A stretch of DNA of 64,000 nt from an uncultured Rhodospirillales bacterium (GCA_913055735.1 CAJXKD010000001.1:434001-498000), one strand, 5' to 3'; shown: positions 53,332 to 64,000, counted from the stretch's first letter. A program made the numbers and translations. Notes: generated by a model from the sequence alone, not told the origin.

Positions 53332-54480
53332 TTAGTCCCCCGCCGCCGCACCGGGGGCGAGATTGACATCGCGGTGGACATACACACACATCAACAGACC
53401 GAACGCGAACATCAGGCTGAGCATGGCCGTCCCGCCGTATGAAATCAGCGGCAGCGGCATGCCCACCACCGGCACGATGCCCATCACCATGGCGATGTTG
53501 ACGAAAATGTTGAGGAAGAAGGCGGTGGTAACCCCCATCCCGACCAGGCGTCCGAAATGGTTGCGGCTGCGCAGCGAAATGGCGAATCCATAGACCAGCA
53601 TCAAAGCAAACAAACCGATCAGCGCCAGCCCGCCGACCATGCCGAACTCCTCCGCCAGCATGGTGAAGATGAAGTCGGTCTGCTTTTCCGGCAGGAAGTT
53701 GAGATGACTTTGCGATCCCTGCAGGAAGCCCTTGCCGAAGACGCCGCCGGAACCCAGCGCGATCTTGGACTGCGTGATGTGATACCCGGAGCCGAGAGGA
53801 TCGCTCTCGGGATTGAGAAAGGTCAGCAGCCGCTTCTTCTGATAGTCGAGAAGCACGAACTGCCACAGGGGATAGATGGACGCGAGCCCGGCGACCCCCA
53901 CCGACACGAAAATCCAGGCGCGGACGCCGGCGAGGAAGAACAGCACGACACCCGTGGCGGCGAGCAGAATGGCCGTACCCAGATCGGGCTGCTTCAGCAC
54001 CAGGAAAGCCGGCACAGCGACGAGAACCGCAGGAATGAACAAATGCGTCAGCCGGCGCACGTCTTCCACCCGGCTGGCATAGAAATAGCGCGCCAGGGCA
54101 AGGATCAGCGTGATTTTGGCAATCTCCGACGGCTGCACGGTAAAGAAACCGAGATCGATCCAGCGCTGGGCACCCATGCCGATGGACCCCGCGACCTCCA
54201 CGACGATCAGCATGACCAGGGCTAGCGCATAGAACACATAGGCGTAGCGCAGCCAGAAACGGATGTCGGTTACGGCAACGACCAGCATGATCATCAAACC
54301 GACCCCGAAGCGGATCATCTGACGCGAGGCCCAGGGATCGATGTTGCCGTTCGCCGCCGAATAGAGCATGGCGAAACCCACCGACGCCGCGATACAAACC
54401 AGCAGGATGAACGTCCAATTGAGGTGCCAGATCTTCTCGCCGAGGCTCATGTCGGGCTGCCGGGTGGGGATATAGACCAT
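53332..54480 (-). CDS. rodA: Rod-shape SEDS peptidoglycan polymerase RodA
   Basis: 382-residue polytopic SEDS-family glycosyltransferase that polymerises lipid II for cell elongation, working with PBP2. It has about ten helices, GAQRWIDLGFFTVQPSEIAKI, LKQPDLGTA carrying a conserved Asp-containing loop, GSGGVFGKGFLQGSQSHLNFLPEKQTDFIF-type segments and the C-terminal PLPLISYGGTAMLS. It follows mrdA by five bases as the last gene of the mre-mrd operon. Confidence 0.97.
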   Translation of the reverse strand: MVYIPTRQPDMSLGEKIWHLNWTFILLVCIAASVGFAMLYSAANGNIDPWASRQMIRFGVGLMIMLVVAVTDIRFWLRYAYVFYALALVMLIVVEVAGSIGMGAQRWIDLGFFTVQPSEIAKITLILALARYFYASRVEDVRRLTHLFIPAVLVAVPAFLVLKQPDLGTAILLAATGVVLFFLAGVRAWIFVSVGVAGLASIYPLWQFVLLDYQKKRLLTFLNPESDPLGSGYHITQSKIALGSGGVFGKGFLQGSQSHLNFLPEKQTDFIFTMLAEEFGMVGGLALIGLFALMLVYGFAISLRSRNHFGRLVGMGVTTAFFLNIFVNIAMVMGIVPVVGMPLPLISYGGTAMLSLMFAFGLLMCVYVHRDVNLAPGAAAGD

Positions 54481-54485
54481 TGTCG

Positions 54486-56378
54486 CTAGCCCTCCGTCAC
54501 CGGCTTGGCGGGCGTCGTCAATTTGGCGCTGGGCACCCCACGCGACGGATCGCGGCGCTGCACCTCCATCATGATGTCATGGGCGATCGGCGCCGCCGTC
54601 GAGGAGCCGCCGCCGCCGTGCTCGACGACCACGGAAACCGCGTAGCGCGGCGCTTTGACCGGCGCATAACCGACGAACAGCGCGTGATCGCGTTCGTTCC
54701 ACGGCAATTCGTGGTTCTTGCGGACGCCGGCCTCGCGCTCCGCCTTGGTGATGCGGCGCACCTGTACGGTGCCGGTCTTGCCGCCCATCTCGAACCCGGA
54801 TTTCTTGATCCGTGAGCGGTAGGCCGTTCCGCGCGGGGAATTCGTCACGCTGGCCATGGCATTGAGGACGGCTTCCAGATGCGGGCCGTGAAGCTCCATC
54901 GGTTCGGAAGTCGACTCGGGCACCTGCACACCTGTTTCGGCATCATCATAGGGAACCAGTTGCCGCGTCAGATGCGGCTTTACCGCAATGCCACCGTTCA
55001 CCAACCGGGCGGTCATGAGGGCAAGCTGCAGTGGTGTAATCAGGATGAAACCTTGGCCTATACCGGCAAGCATAGTTTCGCCTGTCTGCCAGGCTTCGCC
55101 CTTTGCTTTGCGTTTCCAGGCGCGGCTCGGCACGAGGCCACCCTTCTCGCCCGGCAAATCGACGTCCGTCGGCTCGCCAAGGCCAAAGCGCCGCGCCATG
55201 GCGGCGATGCGATCAATCCCCGTGCGGCGCGCGACCTCATAGAAGTAGACATCACAGGATTGGGTGATCGCGCTGGTCATATCCATGGTGCCATGACCAC
55301 CGCGTTTCCAGCAGTGGAACGTCGCGTTCCCAAGCTTGGTATGGCCGGGACAAAAAACCTGGCTCTGAAGGTTGATGACACCCTTCTCCAGCGCGGCTAG
55401 AGCGACGATCATCTTGAAAGTCGAACCGGGGGCGTATTGACCGGCAAGGGCCTTATTGTTCAACGGCGCACGCTCGTCGGACACCAACTTTTTCCATTCG
55501 TCCGGTGTCAAACCGCGGTTGAACGCGTTGGGATCGAAACTGGGTGTTGAAGCAAGCGTCAGCACCTCGCCGGTGCGGACATCCATTACGACAGCGGCGG
55601 CAGCCTCGTCGCCGAGCCTTTTGGCGACGAATTTCTGCAGCTCGAGATCAATGGTGAGCCAAGCCTCTGTGCCGGGCTGCCCTTCGTGCCGCTCCAATTC
55701 ACGAATTTCGCGCCCCAAGGCATTGACCTCGACCTGGGACGTGCCGCCCCGCCCCCTCAAGGCAAGATCGTGGACTTTTTCGATACCCGCTTTGCCGATG
55801 CGGAAACCGGGCAGTTCCAGCAGGGGATCCTCGTCCATTTCCTGTTCCGACACCGCCGACACATAGCCGAGGATCGGCGCGGTCTCGATCCCGTTGACGT
55901 AGCTCCGGGTTTCGCCCACGTCGATGGTGATGCCGGCGAGGATCGGCGCGTTCACTTCGATCCGCGCGACGTCCTTCCAACTCAGATTTTCTCGCACTAC
56001 GACCGGAAGGAAGCGGCGGCGGCGTTTCACGTCACGCAGGATGCGCGCGCGCTCGTTCTCGGAGATATGAATAATCGCCCCGAGCGCGTCGAGGGATTGC
56101 TCAACATCCTTCGCGACCTCGGCTGTCAGCAGGGCGCGGTAGTTCTGCTCGTTAACGGCCATCGGCCGGCCGAACCGATCGACGATCCTGCCGCGGGGTG
56201 GCGCCAACAGTTTCAGGCTGATGCGGTTCTCGTCGGCAAGGGTCTTATAGCGTTCGGATTCGACAATCTGCAGGTAGTACATGCGCCCCGCGAGCGCCGA
56301 CAGCATCACGAATTGCGAGCCACCCAGGACCACCGTGCGGCGGCTGAACAATCGGTATCGGTCATTATCCCGATGCAT
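54486..56378 (-). CDS. mrdA: Penicillin-binding protein 2
   Basis: 630-residue elongation transpeptidase. One membrane anchor near residues 15-35, a dimerisation domain with RGRIVDRFGRPMAVN, and a C-terminal transpeptidase domain with the active-site GSTFK near residue 317, SCD in place of the usual SxN, and KTGT. It cross-links septation-independent wall with RodA. It ends five bases before rodA and starts one base after mreD's stop. Confidence 0.96.
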   Translation of the reverse strand: MHRDNDRYRLFSRRTVVLGGSQFVMLSALAGRMYYLQIVESERYKTLADENRISLKLLAPPRGRIVDRFGRPMAVNEQNYRALLTAEVAKDVEQSLDALGAIIHISENERARILRDVKRRRRFLPVVVRENLSWKDVARIEVNAPILAGITIDVGETRSYVNGIETAPILGYVSAVSEQEMDEDPLLELPGFRIGKAGIEKVHDLALRGRGGTSQVEVNALGREIRELERHEGQPGTEAWLTIDLELQKFVAKRLGDEAAAAVVMDVRTGEVLTLASTPSFDPNAFNRGLTPDEWKKLVSDERAPLNNKALAGQYAPGSTFKMIVALAALEKGVINLQSQVFCPGHTKLGNATFHCWKRGGHGTMDMTSAITQSCDVYFYEVARRTGIDRIAAMARRFGLGEPTDVDLPGEKGGLVPSRAWKRKAKGEAWQTGETMLAGIGQGFILITPLQLALMTARLVNGGIAVKPHLTRQLVPYDDAETGVQVPESTSEPMELHGPHLEAVLNAMASVTNSPRGTAYRSRIKKSGFEMGGKTGTVQVRRITKAEREAGVRKNHELPWNERDHALFVGYAPVKAPRYAVSVVVEHGGGGSSTAAPIAHDIMMEVQRRDPSRGVPSAKLTTPAKPVTEG

Positions 56379-56379
56379 C

Positions 56380-56895
56380 TCAATCCTGCTGTAAGAAGGC
56401 TTGTTGCCACCGGAGGAATATCCAGGCGATGAACGGGAACAGCCCCACGGTCAGCAGATACTGAAAAACGAAGCCTTTGATATCCAGAAGGGCAAGATGC
56501 CACGCCGACGACAAAGCCCAAAGCTCGATCGACGCGACAAACCAGATCAAGCCGAAGCCCATCCAGTAAACCAGGAAAGACTTCCCGACCAGGAACTGGC
56601 GCTGGAAAACGCACACGCCGTAGAGCGACAGGAACACGACGGCATATAGGCCGATGGGCGTGCCGCTGAGGACATCCTGCACCAAACCAAGCACGAACAC
56701 CGCCAGTGACGGCAGCAAGTGCGGCCGATAGACACCCCAGTGGTAAACCGAGGTCACGGCGAAAACCGGCGCGATCGCCGCATACTCGGGAATGTGCAAC
56801 GGCAACACCCCGATAATGATCAGCGTGAGCGTCAGACCGAACGGGGTCGTGTTCCGCGCCCACCGGTCCGCCCGCTGGAGGAAATCGCTGCTCAT
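56380..56895 (-). CDS. mreD: Rod shape-determining protein MreD
   Basis: 171-residue inner-membrane protein with about five helices, linking MreC to the elongation complex. The family is poorly conserved, but position between mreC and mrdA and the pattern LVQDVLSGTPIGLYAVVFLSLYG-like helices support the call. It overlaps mreC by four bases. Confidence 0.9.
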   Translation of the reverse strand: MSSDFLQRADRWARNTTPFGLTLTLIIIGVLPLHIPEYAAIAPVFAVTSVYHWGVYRPHLLPSLAVFVLGLVQDVLSGTPIGLYAVVFLSLYGVCVFQRQFLVGKSFLVYWMGFGLIWFVASIELWALSSAWHLALLDIKGFVFQYLLTVGLFPFIAWIFLRWQQAFLQQD

Positions 56896-57752
56896 CGCAA
56901 CCCCGACGTATCGAGTATGCCTCCCAGGCCGAAATCGACGGCGCTGACGAATTCGAGGCGGTTGCGTTGCATGAAGGGTTGCACCTCCACGCCCGAGTCC
57001 GTTACCGCGGCAACGATGCCAACCGGAAGACCCGGCGGAAAAGCGCCGCCATGACCCGACGTCACGACCCGTTCGCCGGGTGTGATGCGCCCACCCGGCG
57101 GCAGGTGGATAAGTTTGGGGCGATCGGAATTATTGCCCGCCAGGATCGCCTGCACCCGCGAGGTTTCGATCACCACGGGAATGCGCGAACTGATATCGGT
57201 CAGCAACAATACCCGCGCCGACCGCAGGCCGACGGCAACCACCCAGCCGACGAAACCGTCATGACTGAGGATCGCCTGCCCGACGCGCATACCGTCGCTT
57301 TTACCGGCGTTCAGCAGCAGCGCATGGGTAAACGTATTCCCGGCATCGGCGATCACCCGCGCGGTGACGAATTTGGCCGGCGGCTCGGGAACTACGCGGA
57401 CGAGGGATTGGAGGGATTTGTTCTCGGCGGCCAAGTTGCGCGCCAGCATCTGCCATTCCCTGAGCCGCAGGTTCTCCTCGCGCAGACGGGAATTCTCGGC
57501 GCGGATATCGCGGAGATTGCGGAGATCGTTGAAGCTTCGGGTCAGGGTGTCGACAGGCCGGGAGACGGCATCGAGGATGGGGGTAACGGCATCGGTGACA
57601 TGGGTCCGGGCGCGATCGACCAGTAGGGCGTCGGCCTTGCCAAGCAGCATCAGCCCAAAAGCGGCCAAAATCAGCCCCAGATAGGTGAACCGCTGAACGA
57701 ACCCCCTAAGAGGGGCGGCAATTCGTATAATTGAGCCCGGACGTTGCTCCAA
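56892..57752 (-). CDS. mreC: Rod shape-determining protein MreC
   Basis: 286-residue bitopic protein. A single N-terminal helix (about 22-42) is followed by a coiled-coil (NLRDIRAENSRLREENLRLREW) and a beta-rich periplasmic domain with DGFVGWVVAVGLRSARVLLLTD. It scaffolds PBP2 and RodA on MreB. It overlaps mreD by four bases and is separated from mreB by 92 bases containing a large hairpin. Confidence 0.96.
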   Translation of the reverse strand: MEQRPGSIIRIAAPLRGFVQRFTYLGLILAAFGLMLLGKADALLVDRARTHVTDAVTPILDAVSRPVDTLTRSFNDLRNLRDIRAENSRLREENLRLREWQMLARNLAAENKSLQSLVRVVPEPPAKFVTARVIADAGNTFTHALLLNAGKSDGMRVGQAILSHDGFVGWVVAVGLRSARVLLLTDISSRIPVVIETSRVQAILAGNNSDRPKLIHLPPGGRITPGERVVTSGHGGAFPPGLPVGIVAAVTDSGVEVQPFMQRNRLEFVSAVDFGLGGILDTSGLR

Positions 57753-57781
57753 CTCGTCTCCCCCGGCGTTTCTGGCAGTCC

Positions 57782-57828
57782 ATCCCGGAAATAAAAAAAC
57801 GGCTGAAAACCGGGTTTTATTCCGGGAT
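57782..57828 (-). promoter_or_regulatory. Large hairpin between mreB and mreC
   Basis: Arms ATCCCGGA and TCCGGGAT extend inward through a one-base bulge into AATAAAA / TTTTAT, giving about 14 pairs. It lies in the middle of the operon and could be an attenuator or processing site that lets mreB be made in excess over mreCD. Confidence 0.55.
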
Positions 57829-57844
57829 TTTCAGAGCAAAACCG

Positions 57845-58885
<1,041 letters not shown>

Positions 58886-59031
58886 TTATATCCTCATTGT
58901 CTTTCGGTTAACCGAGTCAGCTGTCCCGGCAGATTGTCCCTGATGGATTGGTTACGGTGCCAGCTGCGCGACCGGCACCGTCCCCTTTATTAGGTTAAGC
59001 GGCATCTTATACCGGCAACGTTAGCTGGCCG

Positions 59032-60606
59032 TTAAGCCGAAAGCGCCGCCGGAGCCGTTTTTTTTCTTTTCACCAACAGCTTATTGAGCGCGTTGATGTA
59101 TGCCTTGGCGGACGCCACCATCGTATCGGTGTCGGCGCCCTGCCCATTGACCGTCTTTCCGTTTTCTTCCAGACGCACCGTCACCTCGGCCTGGGCATCC
59201 GTGCCTTGGGTCACGGCGTGCACCTGATAGAGCTGCAAGTGCGGCGTTTGTCCGGTGAGTTGCTTGATCGCCTTGAAAATCGCGTCGACCGGGCCGTCGC
59301 CCTCGACCGCCGATCCGGTGCTCTTGACCTCGCCCTCGATAGACAAGGTCAATTCTGCCTTCGGGGGCCGGTGCATCGTACCGCACAGTACTTCCAACGA
59401 TTCCAACTTGATGTGGTCGTTGGTCCGCACCACGGTTTCGTCGACCAGGGCGACAATATCCTCGTCGAACACATCCTTCTTGATATCGGCCAAATCCTTG
59501 AAGCGCTTGAACGCATCCTCAACGGCGTTGGCGCCGATATCGTAACCCAACTCCTTCAGCTTTTCGCGGAAGGCGTGACGGCCGGAATGCTTGCCGAGAA
59601 CCAATTTCGACTCGGTGAGTCCGACCGATTCCGGCGTCATGATCTCATAGGTGCTGGCATGTTTCAGCATGCCGTCCTGATGGATCCCCGATTCATGGGC
59701 AAAGGCATTCGCCCCGACGATGGCCTTGTTGGGCTGCACCGTAAAGCCGGTGATGGTCGAAACCAGCCGCGAGGCCTTGGTGATATGCTCGGTAACGATA
59801 TTCGGCTTGTAGGGCATTAAGTCAGCCCGCGTCCGCAATGCCATGACGATCTCTTCCATCGCCGCATTGCCGGCCCGCTCGCCCAAGCCGTTGATCGTGC
59901 ATTCCACCTGACGGGCGCCTGCCTTGACCGCGGCCAGGGAATTGGCCACCGCCAAGCCCAAATCGTTATGGCAGTGGACGCTGATCACCGCCTTGTCGAT
60001 GTTGGGGACCCGGTTCTTGAGCATGGCGATGATTGCCGCGAACTCGTCGGGCAAGGCATAGCCGACCGTGTCGGGGATATTGACGGTCGTGGCGCCGGCA
60101 TCGATGGCCGCCTCGACGCAACGGCACATGAAGTCATGCTCCGTGCGCGAGCCGTCCTCGCAGCTCCACTCCACGTCATCGACCAGATTGCGGGCCCGGC
60201 TGACGCTATCGATCACCGCCGCATAGACGTCGTCCGGCTCCATCTGCAGCTTGTACTTCATGTGCAGCGGGCTGGTCGAAATAAAGGTATGGATGCGAGG
60301 CCGTTTGGCAGGCTTCACCGCCTCGGCGGCGCGCTCGATATCCACACGGGACGCCCGGGCGAGACCGCAAACGGTCGATTCCGTGACCAGCTTGGCCACC
60401 TCGTTGACCGCTTCGAAATCGCCTTCGGACGCGATGGGGAAGCCGGCTTCGATGACGTCGACACCCATCTCTTCCAAAACCTCCGCGATACGGAGTTTTT
60501 CGGACAGATTCATGGACGCGCCCGGCGACTGCTCACCGTCACGCATGGTGGTATCGAAAATAATTACTCGTTCAGAGTCTTTGGCTGTTTCTTTGCCGGT
60601 ACTCAT
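59032..60606 (-). CDS. leuA: 2-isopropylmalate synthase
   Basis: 524-residue first enzyme of leucine synthesis, condensing acetyl-CoA and 2-oxoisovalerate. The N-terminal barrel has IIFDTTMRDGEQSPGA, the metal site VHCHNDLGLA, and NGLGERAGNA; the C-terminal LeuA allosteric domain follows from about residue 395 and binds leucine for feedback control. ATG 60606 fits the family N-terminus; GTG 60651 is in frame. It is near ilvC/ilvH/ilvB but with a cupin gene between, on the same strand. Confidence 0.96.
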   Translation of the reverse strand: MSTGKETAKDSERVIIFDTTMRDGEQSPGASMNLSEKLRIAEVLEEMGVDVIEAGFPIASEGDFEAVNEVAKLVTESTVCGLARASRVDIERAAEAVKPAKRPRIHTFISTSPLHMKYKLQMEPDDVYAAVIDSVSRARNLVDDVEWSCEDGSRTEHDFMCRCVEAAIDAGATTVNIPDTVGYALPDEFAAIIAMLKNRVPNIDKAVISVHCHNDLGLAVANSLAAVKAGARQVECTINGLGERAGNAAMEEIVMALRTRADLMPYKPNIVTEHITKASRLVSTITGFTVQPNKAIVGANAFAHESGIHQDGMLKHASTYEIMTPESVGLTESKLVLGKHSGRHAFREKLKELGYDIGANAVEDAFKRFKDLADIKKDVFDEDIVALVDETVVRTNDHIKLESLEVLCGTMHRPPKAELTLSIEGEVKSTGSAVEGDGPVDAIFKAIKQLTGQTPHLQLYQVHAVTQGTDAQAEVTVRLEENGKTVNGQGADTDTMVASAKAYINALNKLLVKRKKTAPAALSA

Positions 60607-60981
60607 TTGACTGGACCTTTCCAAATATTCGGTTGCGACTCGGGTGCACAATTCCCCTGAACGTCCGTCAAAGAATGACGATCACGCTCAGGGGCGCCTA
60701 AGTCGCAGGGCCCGGTCAAGGCAAAGCCGGTCCGTGAACGCACGGGAAGGAAAGGGTGCAATGTCGGCACGGCAAACCGCCCCGGCGTCCAAACGCCGGT
60801 GCGAACCGTCCAAAATGCCGCGTGAATGCGGTACCATCATTGCTTCCCCGCCCAGAAGGGCTAACCGGAAAATATTGCCTACACCATGCCATAAAATGGA
60901 AGAAAACAGCACAAAGTCAACAGTATTTCCCAAGTCTTTAGGAATAATTGATGTTTCCCGGGGCCTTCCAGGCCGCCTCTT
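60607..60981. other. Long leader-like region upstream of leuA
   Basis: About 375 bases between leuA and the cupin gene, with a candidate promoter (60891-60920) and two small hairpins: CCGGCGT / ACGCCGG at 60782-60799 and CGTCA / TGACG at 60666-60680. No leucine-rich leader peptide was found, although a 5' leader of nearly 300 bases would be unusually long. Confidence 0.55.
60891..60920 (-). promoter_or_regulatory. Candidate sigma-70-type promoter for leuA
   Basis: On the minus strand TTGACT (60920-60915) is followed after 18 bases by TTTTAT (60896-60891). It is the best -35/-10 pair in the leuA upstream region. Confidence 0.45.
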
Positions 60982-61359
60982 TTACCCCAGGGGAGCCTGC
61001 AGACGGGTCCGCATCAGGACCGCCGTTTCGTCGCCGATCACCCGGGTCTGGTGTCCCTTGCCCGTCTCGTCCTCGTGAACATGAACGTCCCCGGGCCCGA
61101 AAACCCGGCTTTCCCCGTCACTTGCGGTGACCTCTACCCGCCCCTGGACGATGGTCCCGATCCACGAATAGGGGGTGGGGTGCCAATCGCGGAAAAAGCC
61201 CGGTTTATTGCGGATGAACTGCACATCACCGCCGGGAATGGGGGCCGCCCGGGCGGGCACGTCACCGTCGGCATCGGCCGCACTCTCCTGGAAATCGATC
61301 TCCAGCTCCTCGAAATGGCTTTCGCCGCCCGAATCGGCATAGCAACGCACGTATTTCAT
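60982..61359 (-). CDS. Cupin-domain protein
   Basis: 125-residue single cupin with a motif-1-like GTIVQGRVEVTASDGESRVFGPGDVHVHEDETGKGH region. The two adjacent His in VHVHEDE could bind a metal. GGGGAGGAAATGG precedes the ATG. It lies between leuA and ilvC on the same strand, but no link to branched-chain amino acids is evident. Function unknown. Confidence 0.8.
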   Translation of the reverse strand: MKYVRCYADSGGESHFEELEIDFQESAADADGDVPARAAPIPGGDVQFIRNKPGFFRDWHPTPYSWIGTIVQGRVEVTASDGESRVFGPGDVHVHEDETGKGHQTRVIGDETAVLMRTRLQAPLG

Positions 61360-61405
61360 CCATTTCCTCCCCTAAAACTGGGTCAACCAGGGCCAAATAG
61401 GGCCT

Positions 61406-61445
61406 AAAAACCGAAATCCGCCCCGCCTGGGCGGGCGGAGCGGAT
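61406..61445 (-). terminator. Rho-independent terminator after ilvC
   Basis: On the minus strand ATCCGC ... GCCCGCC, a CAG loop and GCGGGGCGGAT form a strong G+C-rich stem followed by TTCGGTTTTT. It lies 36 bases after ilvC and would separate the ilv operon from the cupin and leuA. Confidence 0.85.
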
Positions 61446-61480
61446 CAATTCGGTCTTAAATCAGGCTTTTTCAGCCCTTT

Positions 61481-62515
<1,035 letters not shown>

Positions 62516-62569
62516 TTAACTGCTAAAATTGGCGCCGCGCGGCAGCACGGCTGCGTTATTGGTGTTCTG

Positions 62570-63127
62570 TTACATTTCCTCCGCGCCGCGCGCGATGGCG
62601 ACGACGCCGGTCCTGGATACGTCGATCAGCCCCAACGGTTGCATCAGCTCGATGAAGGCGTCCAGCTTCCCGGTATCGCCGACGATCTCGAAAACGAAGG
62701 AGTTGTTGGTGCTGTCCACGACGTGGGCACGGAATATATCGGCTATGCGCAGCGATTCAACACGCTTCTCACCCCGGCCCTTGACCTTCACCAGGGCCAG
62801 CTCCCGCGAGACAGACGGCCCCTCGACGGTCAGATCGGCCACCCGCCGAACCGGCACCAGACGTTCAAGCTGGGCGCGGATTTGCTCGATGATCATCGGC
62901 GTGCCGGTGGTCACGATGGTGATCTTGGAGAGATGCTCCTCCTCGTCGACCTCGGACACGGTCAGGCTGTCGATGTTATAGCCCCGCCCCGAGAACAGGC
63001 CGACCACCCGGGCCAGCACGCCCGCCTCGTTCGCGACCAGCACGGAGAAGGTGTGCTCCTGCGGTTCGGCTTTTGCATCCAGTTGCGCCTTGGTCGGCGT
63101 CTTTCGGGGTTTCTTCCTTGGTGCCAT
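62570..63127 (-). CDS. ilvH: Acetolactate synthase small (regulatory) subunit
   Basis: 185-residue valine-sensing subunit with an N-terminal ACT domain (FSVLVANEAGVLARVVGLFSGRGYNIDSL) and a second ACT-like C-terminal domain. It starts 129 bases after the large-subunit gene and follows it on the same strand. The N-terminal 20 residues are Lys/Arg-rich (PRKKPRKTPTK), a common alphaproteobacterial feature. Confidence 0.96.
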   Translation of the reverse strand: MAPRKKPRKTPTKAQLDAKAEPQEHTFSVLVANEAGVLARVVGLFSGRGYNIDSLTVSEVDEEEHLSKITIVTTGTPMIIEQIRAQLERLVPVRRVADLTVEGPSVSRELALVKVKGRGEKRVESLRIADIFRAHVVDSTNNSFVFEIVGDTGKLDAFIELMQPLGLIDVSRTGVVAIARGAEEM

Positions 63128-63215
63128 CTTTTCCTCGCTATTGGTGCCGCAACCGCCGCTGCTCAGATCGGCGTCCCTCGCCAGGCGGTCCCGGGTATTT
63201 ATGTAAAGGAAGAAA

Positions 63216-63240
63216 CCGGCGGCGAGGAAACCGCCGCCGG
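63216..63240 (-). promoter_or_regulatory. Hairpin between acetolactate synthase subunits
   Basis: Perfect 9-base stem CCGGCGGCG / CGCCGCCGG with a seven-base loop between ilvB and ilvH. On the minus strand it is followed by TTTCTTCCTTTA, so it could reduce transcription into ilvH. Confidence 0.55.
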
Positions 63241-63256
63241 CGTCTCTGTACAGCCG

Positions 63257-64000
63257 TTAGGCCATCATCATGTCGTCGTCGTCCACCTCGGCACGCTGAT
63301 CGTTGGGGCCGAGGACAATGTCGTAGTGCGCCGCTCCCGCCGGGATCATGGGAAACACGTTTTCATCGCGGGACACGGCCATGTTGAGGAAGACCGGCTT
63401 GTCGATGCGCATCATCTCGTTAATAGCATCGTCCACTTCCGCGGGGTCCGAGGCGCTCAACGGCACGAACCCGAAACCCTCGGCAAGCTTGAGGAAGTCC
63501 GGTCCGCGGCTGAGATCGCATTCCGATTCCCGGTTACCGTGGAACAGTTCCTGCCACTGACGGATCATCCCCAATACGTTGTTGTTGAGGTTGAGAATCT
63601 TCACCGGCAAGCCGTACTTGGCGATGGTCGCCATTTCCTGAATGTTCATCAGCAGCGAGCCTTCCGAGGTGACGCAAACCACCTTGCTGTCCGGATGGCC
63701 GGCCTGAACACCCATCGCGGCGGGCACACCGTAGCCCATGGTGCCAAGACCGCCCGAGGTCATCCACCGGTTGGGTTCCTCAAAATGGAGATACTGCGCG
63801 GCCCACATCTGATGCTGCCCCACATCGGTGGTGACATAGACATCATCGCCACGGGTCAGTTCACGCAAACGGCTGAGCGCATACTGCTGCTTGATCGGCC
63901 CATCGTCCTGCTCGAAACCGAGGCTGTCCTTTGCCTGCCATTTACCGATTTGCGCCCACCATTTCTTGAGGGCCGGCTTATCGGTCTTGAGGTTCTTGGC
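63257..64000 (-). CDS. ilvB: Acetolactate synthase large subunit, N-terminus cut by window edge
   Basis: Catalytic TPP-dependent subunit forming acetolactate. The C-terminal 247 residues are visible and the frame is open to base 64000. It shows TDVGQHQMWAAQYL, LGTMGYGVPAAMGVQ, and the TPP-binding SEGSLLMNIQEMAT ending in NNNVLGMIRQWQ. Motif GDG is replaced by SEGS after VVCVTSEGS, as is seen in some alphaproteobacterial homologues. The name could be ilvB, ilvG or ilvI. It begins the ilvB-ilvH-ilvC series. Confidence 0.95.
   Translation of the reverse strand, partial: AKNLKTDKPALKKWWAQIGKWQAKDSLGFEQDDGPIKQQYALSRLRELTRGDDVYVTTDVGQHQMWAAQYLHFEEPNRWMTSGGLGTMGYGVPAAMGVQAGHPDSKVVCVTSEGSLLMNIQEMATIAKYGLPVKILNLNNNVLGMIRQWQELFHGNRESECDLSRGPDFLKLAEGFGFVPLSASDPAEVDDAINEMMRIDKPVFLNMAVSRDENVFPMIPAGAAHYDIVLGPNDQRAEVDDDDMMMA

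Noticed and set aside
60688..60933. 81-codon frame upstream of leuA as a leader peptide
   Set aside because: It lacks a run of leucine codons and a clear ribosome-binding site, and its length is not typical of a leader peptide.

Overview
This 64 kb window has the look of an alphaproteobacterial chromosome, probably a Rhodospirillales-type marine or soil heterotroph. The basis is high G+C, the leuA/ilvC/ilvH/ilvB cluster, a complete mreBCD-mrdA-rodA operon, and a large load of uptake systems and aromatic or organic-acid catabolism genes. The taxonomy is an inference from gene content only. Most of the window is ordinary chromosome. One interval, 40.3-43.8 kb, is clearly different in base and codon use.

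Layout. 1-8.4 kb: a fused indolepyruvate ferredoxin oxidoreductase (cut by the left edge), a hypothetical membrane-anchored protein, an EamA transporter, and a three-gene TRAP transporter. 8.4-19.7 kb: two SDR enzymes, a cytoplasmic cobamide-dependent reductive dehalogenase homologue, purC, a hydroxypyruvate-isomerase-like protein, an extradiol-dioxygenase-like protein, a TusA-like protein, an aldo/keto reductase with a HisD/HpsN-like dehydrogenase, a methyltransferase-like protein and an HD-domain protein. 20-23.7 kb: two tandem paralogous PAS sensor histidine kinases. 23.8-32.4 kb: a glutathione transferase, an ABC importer preceded by a perfect LacI-type palindrome, an SDR/4-oxalocrotonate decarboxylase/2-oxopentenoate hydratase operon, an FMN 2-hydroxyacid dehydrogenase and two adjacent large palindromes. 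32.5-40 kb: an NCS2 purine permease facing gpt, a cupin, two more glutathione transferases, an acyl-CoA-dehydrogenase-like flavoprotein, an ECF S-component-like protein and an aromatic-ring FAD monooxygenase.

40.3-43.8 kb is an AT-rich two-gene unit of unrecognised proteins. The first is all-helical and repeat-like. The second has an N-terminal segment resembling a PD-(D/E)XK nuclease. It sits between two ordinary catabolic genes and is my best candidate for an undescribed, possibly defence-related system. 43.8-53 kb: an old-yellow-enzyme homologue, an AraC regulator divergent from a complete P450/ferredoxin/ferredoxin-reductase cassette, a divergent thiolase, a Cache-only sensor, an Lrp/AsnC regulator divergent from hppD, and tRNA-Lys. 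53-64 kb: rodA-mrdA-mreDCB (cell shape), leuA, a cupin, ilvC, ilvH and the start-truncated acetolactate synthase large subunit.

Functionally, the accessory parts suggest a cell that imports organic acids and aromatics by TRAP and ABC systems. It would process them by monooxygenation (P450, FAD and acyl-CoA-dehydrogenase-like flavoproteins), possibly reductive dehalogenation, extradiol cleavage and the lower meta-cleavage pathway. HppD and indolepyruvate oxidoreductase would handle aromatic amino-acid breakdown. No CRISPR array, insertion sequence, integrase or rRNA was seen.
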